A DNA stretch of 40,127 nt from the NCBI GenBank assembly GCA_025935995.1, contig JAICUF010000012.1, positions 1 through 40,127 of the forward strand, given 5' to 3'. The position numbers and the translations under genes are program-made. Under the pieces are notes generated by a model, which ran no database searches, was not told the DNA's origin, and was given only the letters and a program-made list of their open reading frames with translations. This stretch comes from Gemmatimonadales bacterium. Lineage in GTDB: Bacteria > Gemmatimonadota > Gemmatimonadetes > Gemmatimonadales > GWC2-71-9. The first letter of the stretch is position 1; each line of letters begins with the position of its first letter. This document shows, piece by piece, positions 7,762-16,319 of the stretch.

Positions 7762-9303
7762 TCAGCCCGCGCGGGCCCGCGCCCGGAGCCGGCTGTGCCG
7801 CACGCTGTACAGGAAATAGATGAAGAGTCCGGCCACCAGCCAGATCCCGAACCGGATCCAGGTCAGCCGCGGCAGCTGCGTCATCAGGTAGCCGCACGAG
7901 ATGATCGAGATGATCGGCGTGATCGGCACCAGCGGCGCACGGAACGGCCGCACCCGGTCGGGCTCCTTGTACCGCAGCACGATCACCCCCACCGACACGA
8001 TCACGAACGCGAACAGCGTCCCGATGTTCGTGAGGTCCACCACCTCCGCGATGTTGGCGAAGGCGGCGAACACCGCCACGAAGAGCCCCGTGAGGATCGT
8101 GCCGATCCAGGGCGTCTTGAAGCGCGGGTGCACGCGCGCGAGGAACGGCGGCAGGAGCCCGTCCCGCGCCATCGACATGAAGATCCGCGGCTGGCCCAGC
8201 TGGAAGACGAGGAGCACGCTGCTCATCGCGATCACGGCGCCGAGCGCCACGATGAAGCGCGCGGCGTTGAGGAGCGCCGGCGAGCCGTCGGCCAGCGCGA
8301 GCGCCGTGATCATCGGCTCCGCGGTGCCGAGCTGGCGCCAGTCGGCCATGCCCGTCATCACCACCGACAGGATGATGTAGAGCACGGTGCAGATGATGAG
8401 GCTCATGATGATGCCGAACGGCATGTCCCGGCCCGGATCGCGCGACTCCTCGGCCGCGGTGGACGTGGCGTCGAAGCCGATGTAGCTGAAGAAGATGATC
8501 GCGGCGCCGGCGCTGATCCCCTTGAAGCCGTTGGGCGCGAAGCCGCCGGTCGCCGGATTGTGCCAGTGGATCGGCCGGATCAGCGTGGCGCCCACGGCGC
8601 AGAAGAAGAGGATGATCGCGATCTTGAGCAGCACCATCGCGTTGTTCGAGTTCGCCGATTCGCGGATGCCGATCACGAGGATCACCGTGATCAGCGCCAC
8701 GATCAGGAACGCCGGCAGGTTGAAGATGACCGGGACGCCGAAGAGGTGCGGCGCGCCGCTCACCGCCGACGCGAGATAGCTGTTCGCCGGCGAGGCGCCC
8801 CCGCCCGCGATCGCCTCCACAGCCATGTGCGCCGAGCGGTAGTCGGTGGCGAGCCACGCCGGGAGCGCGACGCCGAAATGCGTCAGCAGCTCCCGGAAGT
8901 ACCCGGCCCAGCCGATCGCGACGCCGATGTTGCCGACGGCGTACTCGATGATCAGGTCCCACCCGATGATCCACGCCACCAGCTCGCCCAGCGACGCGTA
9001 GGCGTAGGTGTACGCCGACCCCGAGATCGGCACCATCGCGGCGAACTCGGCGTAGCAGAGCGCGGCGAAGCCGCAGGTGAGCGCGGTGAGGAGGAAGGAG
9101 AAGATGATCGCGGGCCCCGCGCCGGGCCGCATTGCGTCCCCCACGATGGCGGTGCCGGTGGTGGCGAAGATGCCGGCCCCGATGGTGGCGCCGACGCCCA
9201 GGGCCGTCAGGTGCCACTTGCCGAGGGAGCGCTTGAGCCCGCCGCGCTCGACGAGGTCATCCTCGCAGTCGGCGATCGACTTCCGGACGAAGAGCTGGGA
9301 CAT
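7762..9303 (-). CDS. APC-family amino-acid permease (cationic amino-acid transporter type)
   Basis: 513 residues. The N-terminus DLVERGGLKRSLGKWHLTAL leads into GVGATIGAGIF, the helix-1 unwound substrate/ion site typical of the APC superfamily and of the CAT-like subgroup. About 12 hydrophobic helices follow, with PISGSAYTYAYASLGE in the helix-3 region and SYIGFDATSTAAEE, another classic CAT motif. The ATG at 9303 is preferred over the ORF start 30 bases upstream because it aligns with family N-termini. It is 26 bp downstream of a tonB gene on the same strand and may share its transcript. Substrate is unknown. Confidence 0.88.
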   Translation of the reverse strand: MSQLFVRKSIADCEDDLVERGGLKRSLGKWHLTALGVGATIGAGIFATTGTAIVGDAMRPGAGPAIIFSFLLTALTCGFAALCYAEFAAMVPISGSAYTYAYASLGELVAWIIGWDLIIEYAVGNIGVAIGWAGYFRELLTHFGVALPAWLATDYRSAHMAVEAIAGGGASPANSYLASAVSGAPHLFGVPVIFNLPAFLIVALITVILVIGIRESANSNNAMVLLKIAIILFFCAVGATLIRPIHWHNPATGGFAPNGFKGISAGAAIIFFSYIGFDATSTAAEESRDPGRDMPFGIIMSLIICTVLYIILSVVMTGMADWRQLGTAEPMITALALADGSPALLNAARFIVALGAVIAMSSVLLVFQLGQPRIFMSMARDGLLPPFLARVHPRFKTPWIGTILTGLFVAVFAAFANIAEVVDLTNIGTLFAFVIVSVGVIVLRYKEPDRVRPFRAPLVPITPIISIISCGYLMTQLPRLTWIRFGIWLVAGLFIYFLYSVRHSRLRARARAG

Positions 9304-9329
9304 GGCGCCTCGAGGTGGGAGACCCGGCG

Positions 9330-10118
9330 TCACTGGGTCGGGAGGGTGAACTCCATCGGGAAGACCACGGCCACGGGCTGGCCGTCGGGGCCGCGCGCGG
9401 GACGGAAGCGAAAGGCGAGCACCACCTCGGAGAATTTCCGGTAGTACCCGCGGTCCTCGATCACGGGATCGGTGTCGAACCGGTCCACGCGGCCGTCCGC
9501 CGTGATGGCGAACGTCACCTTGATCACCTTGCCGCGAAGATCGCGCGGCGGGGTGCCGAACGGCAGCACCAGTCCCTTGAGCTCGGGCGGCCGGACGCTC
9601 CCTCCTTCGCCCCCGGCGCCGCCGCCGCTTCCCGGTCCGACGCCGGTTCCGGTCCCGGGGCCGCGCCCGCCACCCGTGCCGCCACCGGAGCCGCTGTCGC
9701 CCGCCGTTCCCGGTGCCGTTCCCTGCCCTGGCGTGGCCGCGGCGACCTGCGTCGGCACCGTATCGGGCGGCGCGAGCGGCGTGACGACCGGCTGGGCAAC
9801 CGGTGTTGCTTCCCTGGGAGGAGTGACGACCGGCGGGACCACGACCGGCGCGGCCGCCTGGGGCGGTGGCGGCGGCAGGGCAATAATATATGTGGCCCGT
9901 TCACCCCCGCCACCGCCGCCGCCGCCGCCGAGGTTGCCGAAGCGCGGATCGCCGGCCCGGGGCGTCGCGATCAGCAGATCGCGCCGGCTCCAGAGGAGCG
10001 CCACGATCGCGGCGTGCACCGCGAGCGAGATCCAGAATCCCGCCGTCCGGCTCCGCTGTCGCGGGAGCGACAGGCGGGGAAGCTCAGGCTTGTCCGTGGC
10101 GACCTCGGCGCTCGTCAT
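9330..10118 (-). CDS. TonB-family energy transducer with polyglycine and Pro-rich linker
   Basis: 262 residues. TonB proteins pass proton-motive force from ExbB/ExbD to outer-membrane receptors. Layout: cytoplasmic start with ELPRLSLPRQR, one membrane helix (about residues 26-43), a run of nine glycines encoded by a GCC-type microsatellite near 9908-9932, Pro/Val/Gln-rich and then Gly/Ser/Thr-rich linkers, and a C-terminal TonB domain with GKVIKVTFAITADGRV and FRFRPARGPDGQPV. The start ATG at 10118 lies 45 bp beyond an intrinsic terminator ending the exb operon, so this copy is probably transcribed separately from its own promoter. The low-complexity linker may vary in length between strains. 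Confidence 0.85.
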   Translation of the reverse strand: MTSAEVATDKPELPRLSLPRQRSRTAGFWISLAVHAAIVALLWSRRDLLIATPRAGDPRFGNLGGGGGGGGGERATYIIALPPPPPQAAAPVVVPPVVTPPREATPVAQPVVTPLAPPDTVPTQVAAATPGQGTAPGTAGDSGSGGGTGGGRGPGTGTGVGPGSGGGAGGEGGSVRPPELKGLVLPFGTPPRDLRGKVIKVTFAITADGRVDRFDTDPVIEDRGYYRKFSEVVLAFRFRPARGPDGQPVAVVFPMEFTLPTQ

Positions 10119-10156
10119 GAGTGTGCTCGAAGATAGTGACGCGGCGCGGCCCCGGG

Positions 10157-10193
10157 AAAACACGCGCGGGGACCCGGAAGGAGTCCCCGCGCG
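10157..10193 (-). terminator. Intrinsic terminator ending the tonB-exbB-exbD-exbD operon
   Basis: Read leftward, an 11-base GC-rich stem (CGCGCGGGGAC at 10163-10173 pairing with 10183-10193) is followed by TGTTTT (complement of 10157-10162). It lies 25 bases past the exbD stop and separates that operon from the downstream tonB. Confidence 0.75.
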
Positions 10194-10218
10194 CATCCTG
10201 CCGTGAAGCCGGGACCGG

Positions 10219-10635
10219 CTACTTCCGGTAGGCTTCGATCGGCGTGAACCCGATGATCTGCACTCCGGCGCTCCGCGCCACGTCCATCGCATCCACCACG
10301 TCCTGATAGATCCGGTTCTGCCCCGCCTTGATGAACATCAGCTTCGCGTTCCGCGGGGCGAAGATGTTCCGGATCTGGGTTTCCAGCTGCGTTTTCGGCA
10401 CCGGCTGCGTGTTGATCGCGTAGGTGCCGTCGTCGGCCAGCTCGAGCACGATCTGATCATTCGCGCTCTGGTTGGCCGTCTGCGTGTTGGGCGGCGCCAC
10501 CTGCACGTCCATCGCGGCCCGGTTGAGCGGCTGCGAGACCATGAAGATGATCAGCAGCACCAGCAGAATGTCGATCATCGGCACCACGTTCGGCTCGGCC
10601 GAGAGCCCCCCTCCCCCTCCGACGGACATCCCCAT
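10219..10635 (-). CDS. exbD: ExbD/TolR-family biopolymer transport protein, second copy
   Basis: 138 residues. ExbD forms the proton-conducting stator partner with ExbB. The single membrane helix sits in PMIDILLVLLIIFMVSQP, with Asp22 or so (in PMID) as the conserved proton-carrying residue. The periplasmic part ends with MFIKAGQNRIYQDVVDAMDVARSAGV, the usual ExbD C-terminal pattern. The start is ATG at 10635, one base after the preceding exbD stop; the ATG six bases downstream is an alternative. It differs clearly from its neighbour in the periplasmic domain, so the two may form heterodimers rather than being redundant. Confidence 0.88.
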   Translation of the reverse strand: MGMSVGGGGGLSAEPNVVPMIDILLVLLIIFMVSQPLNRAAMDVQVAPPNTQTANQSANDQIVLELADDGTYAINTQPVPKTQLETQIRNIFAPRNAKLMFIKAGQNRIYQDVVDAMDVARSAGVQIIGFTPIEAYRK

Positions 10636-10636
10636 G

Positions 10637-11086
10637 CTACTTGCCTCCCTTCCCGCCGAACAGCGCCTGCGGCTGCTCGCGTTCGGTGATCGACCGGACC
10701 ACGCGGGCGCCGGCCTTGCGGGCGATCTCGATTCCCTGCTGCACGCGGCCGTACTTGAGGTGCTGGTCGGCCTTGAAGAAGAGGATCTTGTCATCCCGCG
10801 TCGCATACATCGCGCGCAGCTGCTCCTCGAGCGCGGCGTCCGGGATCGGTCGCTTGTTGAGGAAGAACTGCCCGTTCACGTCGATGCCCAGCGTCACCTC
10901 GTCCTCCTTCTCCGGACTCGGCGTGAGGTTATTCGCCTTGGGCAGCTCCGCCTTGAACCCGGCGGCGATGAGCGGGGTCACGATCATGAAGATGATCAGC
11001 AGCACCAGCATGATGTCGATCATCGGCACCACGTTCGGCTCGGACTTGACCGCCGTCCGGCCCGCGCTCCCTGTCGACATGCTCAT
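10637..11086 (-). CDS. exbD: ExbD/TolR-family biopolymer transport protein, first copy
   Basis: 149 residues. One helix near the N-terminus in PMIDIMLVLLIIFMIVTP carries the conserved Asp of the PMID motif. The periplasmic domain has VTLGIDVNGQFFLNKRPIP and ILFFKADQHLKYGRVQQGIEIARKAG, standard ExbD features. Residues 15-35 are almost identical to the second copy, which suggests duplication with the membrane segment conserved. It lies 40 bp after exbB and one base before the second exbD, all one operon. Confidence 0.9.
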   Translation of the reverse strand: MSMSTGSAGRTAVKSEPNVVPMIDIMLVLLIIFMIVTPLIAAGFKAELPKANNLTPSPEKEDEVTLGIDVNGQFFLNKRPIPDAALEEQLRAMYATRDDKILFFKADQHLKYGRVQQGIEIARKAGARVVRSITEREQPQALFGGKGGK

Positions 11087-11126
11087 GGGACGCTAGCTCC
11101 TTTCGCCGGGTCGCGGAACGCCTGCG

Positions 11127-11879
11127 TCAGCCGGCGACATGGCCGCTGCCCGACACCGCCTTCTGCGCCTGGAACTCCTTGGTGAAGATCGACCGGCCGA
11201 ACTCGCTGCCCACGCTCTTGATGAGGTAGTCGATCAGCTCCTTCGACGTGTAGGTCATCTCGACCGTGAGGTTCTCGATCTTGGTGGTGAAGTAGTTGTA
11301 GCCCCACACCGCCGGGATCGCGACCATGAGGCCGAAGGCGGTCGTGATGAGCGCCTCGGCGATACCGGCCGAGACGCCGGCCAGGCCGCCGGAGCTCCCC
11401 GCGCCCGCCGACATGCCGATGAACGCCGTGATGATGCCCATCGTGGTGCCGAGAAGGCCGACGAACGGCGCCGTCGAGCCCACCGTCGCGAGCACGCCGG
11501 TGCCGCGCTTGAACTCCGCCAGCACGATCAGCATCTGGCGCTCCACCGCGCGCTCGGCCGAATTGATGTCCGCGGCGGTGATGGTGGCGCGGTCGCGGAG
11601 GAGCGGCTTCACCTCGGCCAGCGCCTCACCCAGCACCCGCGACACGTGGCTCTTCTTGTTCTTCTCGGCCAGCGCGATGGCCTGATCGAGATTCTCTTCC
11701 TGAATGGCGCGCGAGAACTGCGGCGCGAAGCGGCGGGTCTCGGACTGGCTGCGCATGATCTGGATCAGCTTCGTGACCATGACCGTCAGCGAATAGATCG
11801 ACATGATCGCGAGGACGACCACGATGCCCTTCGCGAACGGGCCCATCTGCGCCCACATTTTCGCCAAATCGAGATTCAT
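11127..11879 (-). CDS. exbB: ExbB/TolQ/MotA-family proton channel
   Basis: 250 residues. Three membrane segments: about 16-37 (GIVVVLAIMSIYSLTVMV), then two near 140-165 and 180-205 around VGLLGTTMGIITAFIGM and ALITTAFGLMVAIPAVWGY, which carry the conserved small residues and Thr of the ExbB pore. ATG at 11879 gives the expected short periplasmic start; the longer frame upstream adds a 30-residue unlikely leader. It follows tonB by 31 bp and precedes the two exbD genes, the usual order for a TonB motor operon. Confidence 0.92.
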   Translation of the reverse strand: MNLDLAKMWAQMGPFAKGIVVVLAIMSIYSLTVMVTKLIQIMRSQSETRRFAPQFSRAIQEENLDQAIALAEKNKKSHVSRVLGEALAEVKPLLRDRATITAADINSAERAVERQMLIVLAEFKRGTGVLATVGSTAPFVGLLGTTMGIITAFIGMSAGAGSSGGLAGVSAGIAEALITTAFGLMVAIPAVWGYNYFTTKIENLTVEMTYTSKELIDYLIKSVGSEFGRSIFTKEFQAQKAVSGSGHVAG

Positions 11880-11910
11880 CTGTCCTTTGCCTCCGTAAGA
11901 GATCGCCCGA

Positions 11911-12609
11911 CTACTGGCCCTGGAAGACCACCGGCTGCTGCACCAGCACGCGGACGGTATGCCCGCCATTGCGCCCCGGCTTGAAGTTGGCCTTGAGGAT
12001 CACTTCCTTCGCCGGCTCCTCGAAGACCTTGTTCGTGCTGCTCGTCACCTTGACCGACGGCGGCTCCGCCCGGCCCAGCGTATCCACGATGAAGGTGATC
12101 ATCACCTTGCCCGGCACGCCCTCGAACCCGCTCGGCGTGCGCAGCGGGCCGGGCGTGATCATGCGCGGCGGCTCGTCCGCCTCCGCCGAGCTCACCACGA
12201 CGCTGCCCACGTCCACCGGCCCCGTGCCGCCCACGATGCCGGTCGAGATCCCGCCCTCGACGCCCTTCCCCGTGAAGTCACGCGGATCGAACGCCTTCTG
12301 ATTCAGGTTCACCGGCGGGATGTCCTTGGGGATGTCGGTCGGCGCCACCACCGTCTGGAAACCCTTCGGCGGGGGATTGGCGCTGACGACAACGTCCTGC
12401 GGCGGTGGTGGCGTCGGCGGGGGTGTCGGCTCCGGCGCCTTGAGGAACACGACCGCGGTGTCCAGCGGCTTCTCCTCCGAGGCCTCCGCGATGCCCTGGG
12501 TCGCCTTGACGGCCGCGAGGATGAGCACGGCATGGACCACGACCGAGGTGACGGTCTGTCCCAGGCTTGCCTTCCGCTTGGCCTGCGACTCGATGAGGTT
12601 GTTGAACAC
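11911..12609 (-). CDS. tonB: TonB-family energy transducer heading the exbBDD operon
   Basis: 232 residues. One membrane helix (about 19-38), a Pro-rich linker PEPTPPPTPPPPQ, and a C-terminal TonB domain with GVPGKVMITFIVDTLGRAEP and LKANFKPGRNGGHTVRVLVQQPV. It starts at GTG 12609 with GGAGGTGGG seven bases upstream. It leads exbB and both exbD genes, all in one direction, so the operon encodes a full energising unit. A TACAAT hexamer (complement of 12631-12636) upstream of the ribosome-binding site is a possible -10 element, without a clear -35. Confidence 0.88.
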   Translation of the reverse strand: MFNNLIESQAKRKASLGQTVTSVVVHAVLILAAVKATQGIAEASEEKPLDTAVVFLKAPEPTPPPTPPPPQDVVVSANPPPKGFQTVVAPTDIPKDIPPVNLNQKAFDPRDFTGKGVEGGISTGIVGGTGPVDVGSVVVSSAEADEPPRMITPGPLRTPSGFEGVPGKVMITFIVDTLGRAEPPSVKVTSSTNKVFEEPAKEVILKANFKPGRNGGHTVRVLVQQPVVFQGQ

Positions 12610-12707
12610 GAACCCACCTCCACTGAGGAGATTGTACGTGGAGGCAAGCTACGACGGGCGCCCTAGCAGGGCGTTGTCTCCTACATGACAATCCGGTGAC
12701 AACCGGG
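12610..12707. promoter_or_regulatory. Gap upstream of tonB with possible promoter and hairpin
   Basis: Between the kinase stop and tonB. Read leftward it has two copies of TTGTCA five bases apart, a perfect six-base hairpin (CGCCCT at 12659-12664 with AGGGCG at 12668-12673, no T-run), and TACAAT at 12636-12631 just before the ribosome-binding site. A promoter for the tonB operon probably lies here, but the exact elements are not certain. Confidence 0.35.
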
Positions 12708-14156
12708 TTAGGCCTGGCCTGCCGTCCGGGGAAGGGTCACCGTGAAGAGCGTCCCGCGCCCCGGCCGGCTCTGCACCGTAATGGATCCGCCGTGCGCCTC
12801 GGCGATCCATTTGGTGATGGAGAGGCCGAGCCCCACGCCGGGGCGGTCGCCGGTGCGGGACCGGGCGGGATCGGCGCGCCAGAAGCGGTCGAAGATGTGA
12901 GGCAGATCACCCGGCGCGATGCCGATCCCGCTGTCGCGCACCACCACGGTGACGTCGGTGGCGGCGTCGGCCAGCTCGAGGTCCACCCGGCCGCCCGGCG
13001 GCGTGTACTTGACCGCATTGGTGATGAGGTTGAGCAGCAATTCCCGGATCCGGTGCCGGTCCACCGGCAGCGGCACCGGATGGTCCGGCATCCTGGTCGT
13101 GACCAGCACGTCGCCGCCTTCGGCCAGCATGCCGGCCGTCTCCGATGCCTCCGCCACGAGGTCGCGCAGATCGCACGGCTCGACGGCGAGGGGGGCCCGG
13201 CCCTCGTCCGCCCGCGCGAGCGTGAGGAGGTTGTCCACCATCTCGGACATCTGGTTGATCTGCTCCAGCGTCTCGTCCAGCGCGCCGATGGCGTCGGGCG
13301 GCGTCCCCGGATGGGTAAGCGCGCGCTCGACACCCGCGCGGAGCACCATGAGCGGCGTCTTGAGCTCGTGGCTCGCGTCGGCGGTGAAGCGATGGAGGCT
13401 GCCGAAGCTCTGCTCCAGCCGCGCGAACATGCGGTTGAGGGTGAGCGCGAGCCGCGAGATCTCGTCCGCGGAGAGCGGGACGGCGAGCCGGCGATGGAGA
13501 CTTCGGCCGTCGGTGATCGCGTCCACTTCGTCGGTGATGCTCTCGACCGGCGCGAGGGCGCGCCCCGCCAGCCAGTAGCCCAGCATCGCCGCGAGCAGGA
13601 TCACGAGCGGCGCGACGACGCCCATCGCCCGAAGAATGAGCGCCGGATCGAAGGTGAGGTTGTCGAGCGGCGTGGCGACGAGCACCGATGCGACGCCCGG
13701 CCCCGCGCTGTCCGTCAGGGTGACGCGGTAGCGCACCGACAGCGCGGGGTCGAGCTCGAGGCTCCCGGTGCGGCCCGCGACGGTGGCCCGGCCGGCCTCG
13801 GAGAGCAGCCGGTCGATGGCGCCGAACTCGAGGTTCCGCGCCGCCTCCGACAGGAAGAGCGGTTGCTGCCGCTCGCCGATGATGACGAGGTAGTCGCGCG
13901 AGCTTTCGAACGCCGCGCTGATGCCGGCGTTGAGCGTGGGCGGCATGCTGTCGCGTGCCACCACGAGCGGTCCCACCAGGCGGTAGGATCCCTGCAGCCA
14001 GTTGAGCGCGAACTTCATCTCGAGCGCCGTGCGCTCGTCCAGCTCGATGACGCTGGGCTGCTTCAGCTCGTAGTAGAGCGCCCCGCCGAAGCCGCCGAGG
14101 GCGAGCAGCAGGGCGATCGTGAACGAGACGGTGAGCCGTCCGCGGATGCCGCGCAC
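12708..14156 (-). CDS. Membrane sensor histidine kinase (HAMP-HisKA-HATPase)
   Basis: 482 residues. Two membrane helices bracket an extracytoplasmic sensor region: one at about 8-28, the second at about 170-195, followed by HAMP sequence (AGRALAPVESITDEV). The HisKA phospho-acceptor is in FTADASHELKTPLMVL. The ATPase domain has ELLLNLITNAVKYTP (N box), VRDSGIGI (G1), and GVGLGLSITKWIAEAHGG (G2). A classical EnvZ/PhoR-type kinase. Its start follows the regulator stop by one base, so it is translationally coupled. It is the second kinase around a single regulator; the sensed signal is unknown. Confidence 0.93.
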   Translation of the reverse strand: MRGIRGRLTVSFTIALLLALGGFGGALYYELKQPSVIELDERTALEMKFALNWLQGSYRLVGPLVVARDSMPPTLNAGISAAFESSRDYLVIIGERQQPLFLSEAARNLEFGAIDRLLSEAGRATVAGRTGSLELDPALSVRYRVTLTDSAGPGVASVLVATPLDNLTFDPALILRAMGVVAPLVILLAAMLGYWLAGRALAPVESITDEVDAITDGRSLHRRLAVPLSADEISRLALTLNRMFARLEQSFGSLHRFTADASHELKTPLMVLRAGVERALTHPGTPPDAIGALDETLEQINQMSEMVDNLLTLARADEGRAPLAVEPCDLRDLVAEASETAGMLAEGGDVLVTTRMPDHPVPLPVDRHRIRELLLNLITNAVKYTPPGGRVDLELADAATDVTVVVRDSGIGIAPGDLPHIFDRFWRADPARSRTGDRPGVGLGLSITKWIAEAHGGSITVQSRPGRGTLFTVTLPRTAGQA

Positions 14157-14157
14157 G

Positions 14158-14826
14158 TCACGCCTTGATCACGTAGCCCACGCCGCGCACCGTGTGCACC
14201 AGCTTCTGCGCCTGTCCCGAGTCCACCTTCTTCCGGAGCCGGTTGATCACCACGTCCACGATGTTGGTGCCGGGGTCGAAGTGGTAGTCCCAGGCGTACT
14301 CGGTGATGAGGGTGCGCGACATGACCCGCGGCGAATGGCGCATCAGGTACTCGAGGACGGCATACTCCTTGGGGGTGAGCTCGATCGGCTCGCCGCCCCG
14401 CCGCACGTCGCGGGTCGCGGTGTCGAGCTCCAGGTCGGCGATCCGGATCACCGGCGAGCGGAGCTGCTGCGGCCGCCGACCGAGCGCCTCCACCCGCGCG
14501 AGCAGCTCCTCGAAGGCGAACGGCTTGGTGACGTAGTCGTCGGCGCCGGAGCGGAGCGCCTGCACCTTGAAGTCGACGGCATCCTGGGCGGTGAGGACGA
14601 GGACCGGCATCGTGTTCCCGCGGTCACGCAGGGTGCGGAGCACCTCGAGTCCCGTCATCCCCGGGAGCCGAAGGTCGAGGACCAGCAGATCGTACTGCCC
14701 GCCCGACGCGAGCCTCAGTCCCTCCATCCCGTCGCCCACGAGATCGGCATGGTACTGCTGCTCCTCCAGCCCGCGCTTCACGTAGTGACCGACCGTCCGA
14801 TCGTCCTCGATCACCAGGATCTTCAT
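14158..14826 (-). CDS. OmpR-family response regulator
   Basis: 222 residues. The receiver domain has the acidic pair Asp8-Asp9, phospho-acceptor Asp51 in LVLDLRLPGMTG, Thr in LVLTAQD and Lys in DDYVTKPF. The C-terminal winged helix shows the OmpR pattern ELTPKEYAVLEYLMRHSPRV and the end motif KLVHTVRGVGYVIKA. ATG at 14826 overlaps the upstream kinase's stop (ATGA), and its own stop is one base from the downstream kinase's start. It is therefore embedded between two histidine kinases. DNA targets are not evident in the window. Confidence 0.94.
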   Translation of the reverse strand: MKILVIEDDRTVGHYVKRGLEEQQYHADLVGDGMEGLRLASGGQYDLLVLDLRLPGMTGLEVLRTLRDRGNTMPVLVLTAQDAVDFKVQALRSGADDYVTKPFAFEELLARVEALGRRPQQLRSPVIRIADLELDTATRDVRRGGEPIELTPKEYAVLEYLMRHSPRVMSRTLITEYAWDYHFDPGTNIVDVVINRLRKKVDSGQAQKLVHTVRGVGYVIKA

Positions 14827-16313
14827 GCGCGCTCCTGCAGGACCGGAAGGACGATCCGGAATACCGAGCCGCGGCCGGGGTGGCTGCTCACCTCCAGCCG
14901 GCCGCGGTGCTCCTGGACGATGCCATAGCAGATCGAGAGGCCGAGCCCGGTGCCGCGACCCGGGGCCTTCGTGGTGTAGAACGGCTCGAAGATCTTGCCC
15001 TGCTCCGCGAGCGGAATGCCGAGGCCGGTATCCTCGATCTCGACCGCGACCTCGTCCGGCCTTGGCCCCCCCTTCGCGCGGACGCTCAGCGTCCCGCCGC
15101 CCTCCATCGCGTCCACCGCGTTGAGCATCACCGCCATGAAGACCTGAATGAGCTGCTCGCCGTTCGCGAGCACGCGCGGGAGCTCCGGCGCGACCTCGCG
15201 CACGAGCGTCAGCGAGCGGAACCGGCGATGATGCTGGAGCAGGAACAGGGCGTCGTCGATGATCGGCGCGAGCTCGGCCGGCGCGCGCGCCGCTCCCTTG
15301 GGGCGGCTGAAGTCGAGCAGGCCGTCCACGATGCGGGTGCACCGCTGGACCTCCTTCTCGATGATCTCGCAGTACTCGCGGAGCGCCGGCACGCCCTGGC
15401 CCGCCACGTCGGCGAGCCGCATCTCGCTCGCGGCGACGCACGCGCTGATCGTCGCCAGCGGGTTGTTGATCTCGTGCATCACGCCGGCCGCGAGCTGGCC
15501 CACCGCGGCGAGCTTCTCGGTCTGGAGCGCGCGCTGCTGCATCGCGCGCCGGGCCGTGATGTCCTCGCCGATCGTGATGACGTGGCTCACCTCGTCGCCG
15601 GCGAGCCGCATGGGAACCTTCGAGATGTGGTAGCAGCGCGTCCCGTCGGGGCCATCCACCTCGAGATCGCTTTCGCTGATCTGCCCGGTCGCGAAGATGG
15701 CGTCGAACTCCGCCCGGAGCTGCGCCGCCGGCTGGCGCGTGAGCACCTCGAACACGGTGCGACCGACGACATCCGACCGCCGGAGCCCCTGCGTGCCCGT
15801 TTCCCGCTTCCGGTTCCAGACGCGGATGCGGTAGTCACGGTCGACCACGTAGAGGCCCACCGGGAGGCTGTCGATGAGGAGCGCGGTGAAGCGGCGCTCG
15901 CCGTGGGTTTCGCGCGCGCGCTCGGACACCTCGCGGCCGAGCGCCGCGGCCTGCTCATGCGACGCGAGCCACGGGGCGAGGAGATCGGCCACGATGGAGA
16001 GCACCGGCCCGCCGTCGCCTCCGAGGGTTTCGAGCAGCGCGACCTGCCGGCCGTCGCGGACGACGGGCGTCCGGAGCGCGTCGGGTCCGGACGAGGCAAG
16101 GTCGAACGACGGCGCGACTTCCCGCCCGGGCGGCAGCGGCGGCGCGCTCACCGCCTCGACCGTCGCGCCGCCCGGCGTCGGCACCCAGATGGCCGCCGAG
16201 CTCGCCCCGACGCCGCGACGGACGGCGTCGGCCGTCCCGGCCAGCACGTCGCGCGGCGCGTCCGGACCATTCAGGAGCCGCGCGATCTCCGCGAGCAGGT
16301 CGAGCGGACGCAT
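14823..16313 (-). CDS. Soluble GAF/PAS histidine kinase (NtrB-like)
   Basis: 496 residues with no membrane helix. Layout: GAF-like N-terminal part (about 1-120), PAS domain (about 140-255, with GLYVVDRDYRIRVWNRK and ITIGEDITARRAMQ), HisKA with VGQLAAGVMHEINNPLATI, the form found in NtrB-type and sporulation-type kinases, and a C-terminal HATPase with VMLNAVDAMEG, EDTGLGIP and GTGLGLSICYGIVQEHRG. The HEINNP form commonly pairs with NtrC-type regulators, yet the adjacent regulator is OmpR-type. It starts six bases after the SnoaL-like lipoprotein gene and overlaps the regulator by four bases. Presumably senses a cytoplasmic or redox cue. Confidence 0.92.
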   Translation of the reverse strand: MRPLDLLAEIARLLNGPDAPRDVLAGTADAVRRGVGASSAAIWVPTPGGATVEAVSAPPLPPGREVAPSFDLASSGPDALRTPVVRDGRQVALLETLGGDGGPVLSIVADLLAPWLASHEQAAALGREVSERARETHGERRFTALLIDSLPVGLYVVDRDYRIRVWNRKRETGTQGLRRSDVVGRTVFEVLTRQPAAQLRAEFDAIFATGQISESDLEVDGPDGTRCYHISKVPMRLAGDEVSHVITIGEDITARRAMQQRALQTEKLAAVGQLAAGVMHEINNPLATISACVAASEMRLADVAGQGVPALREYCEIIEKEVQRCTRIVDGLLDFSRPKGAARAPAELAPIIDDALFLLQHHRRFRSLTLVREVAPELPRVLANGEQLIQVFMAVMLNAVDAMEGGGTLSVRAKGGPRPDEVAVEIEDTGLGIPLAEQGKIFEPFYTTKAPGRGTGLGLSICYGIVQEHRGRLEVSSHPGRGSVFRIVLPVLQERA

Positions 16314-16319
16314 GCGCGA

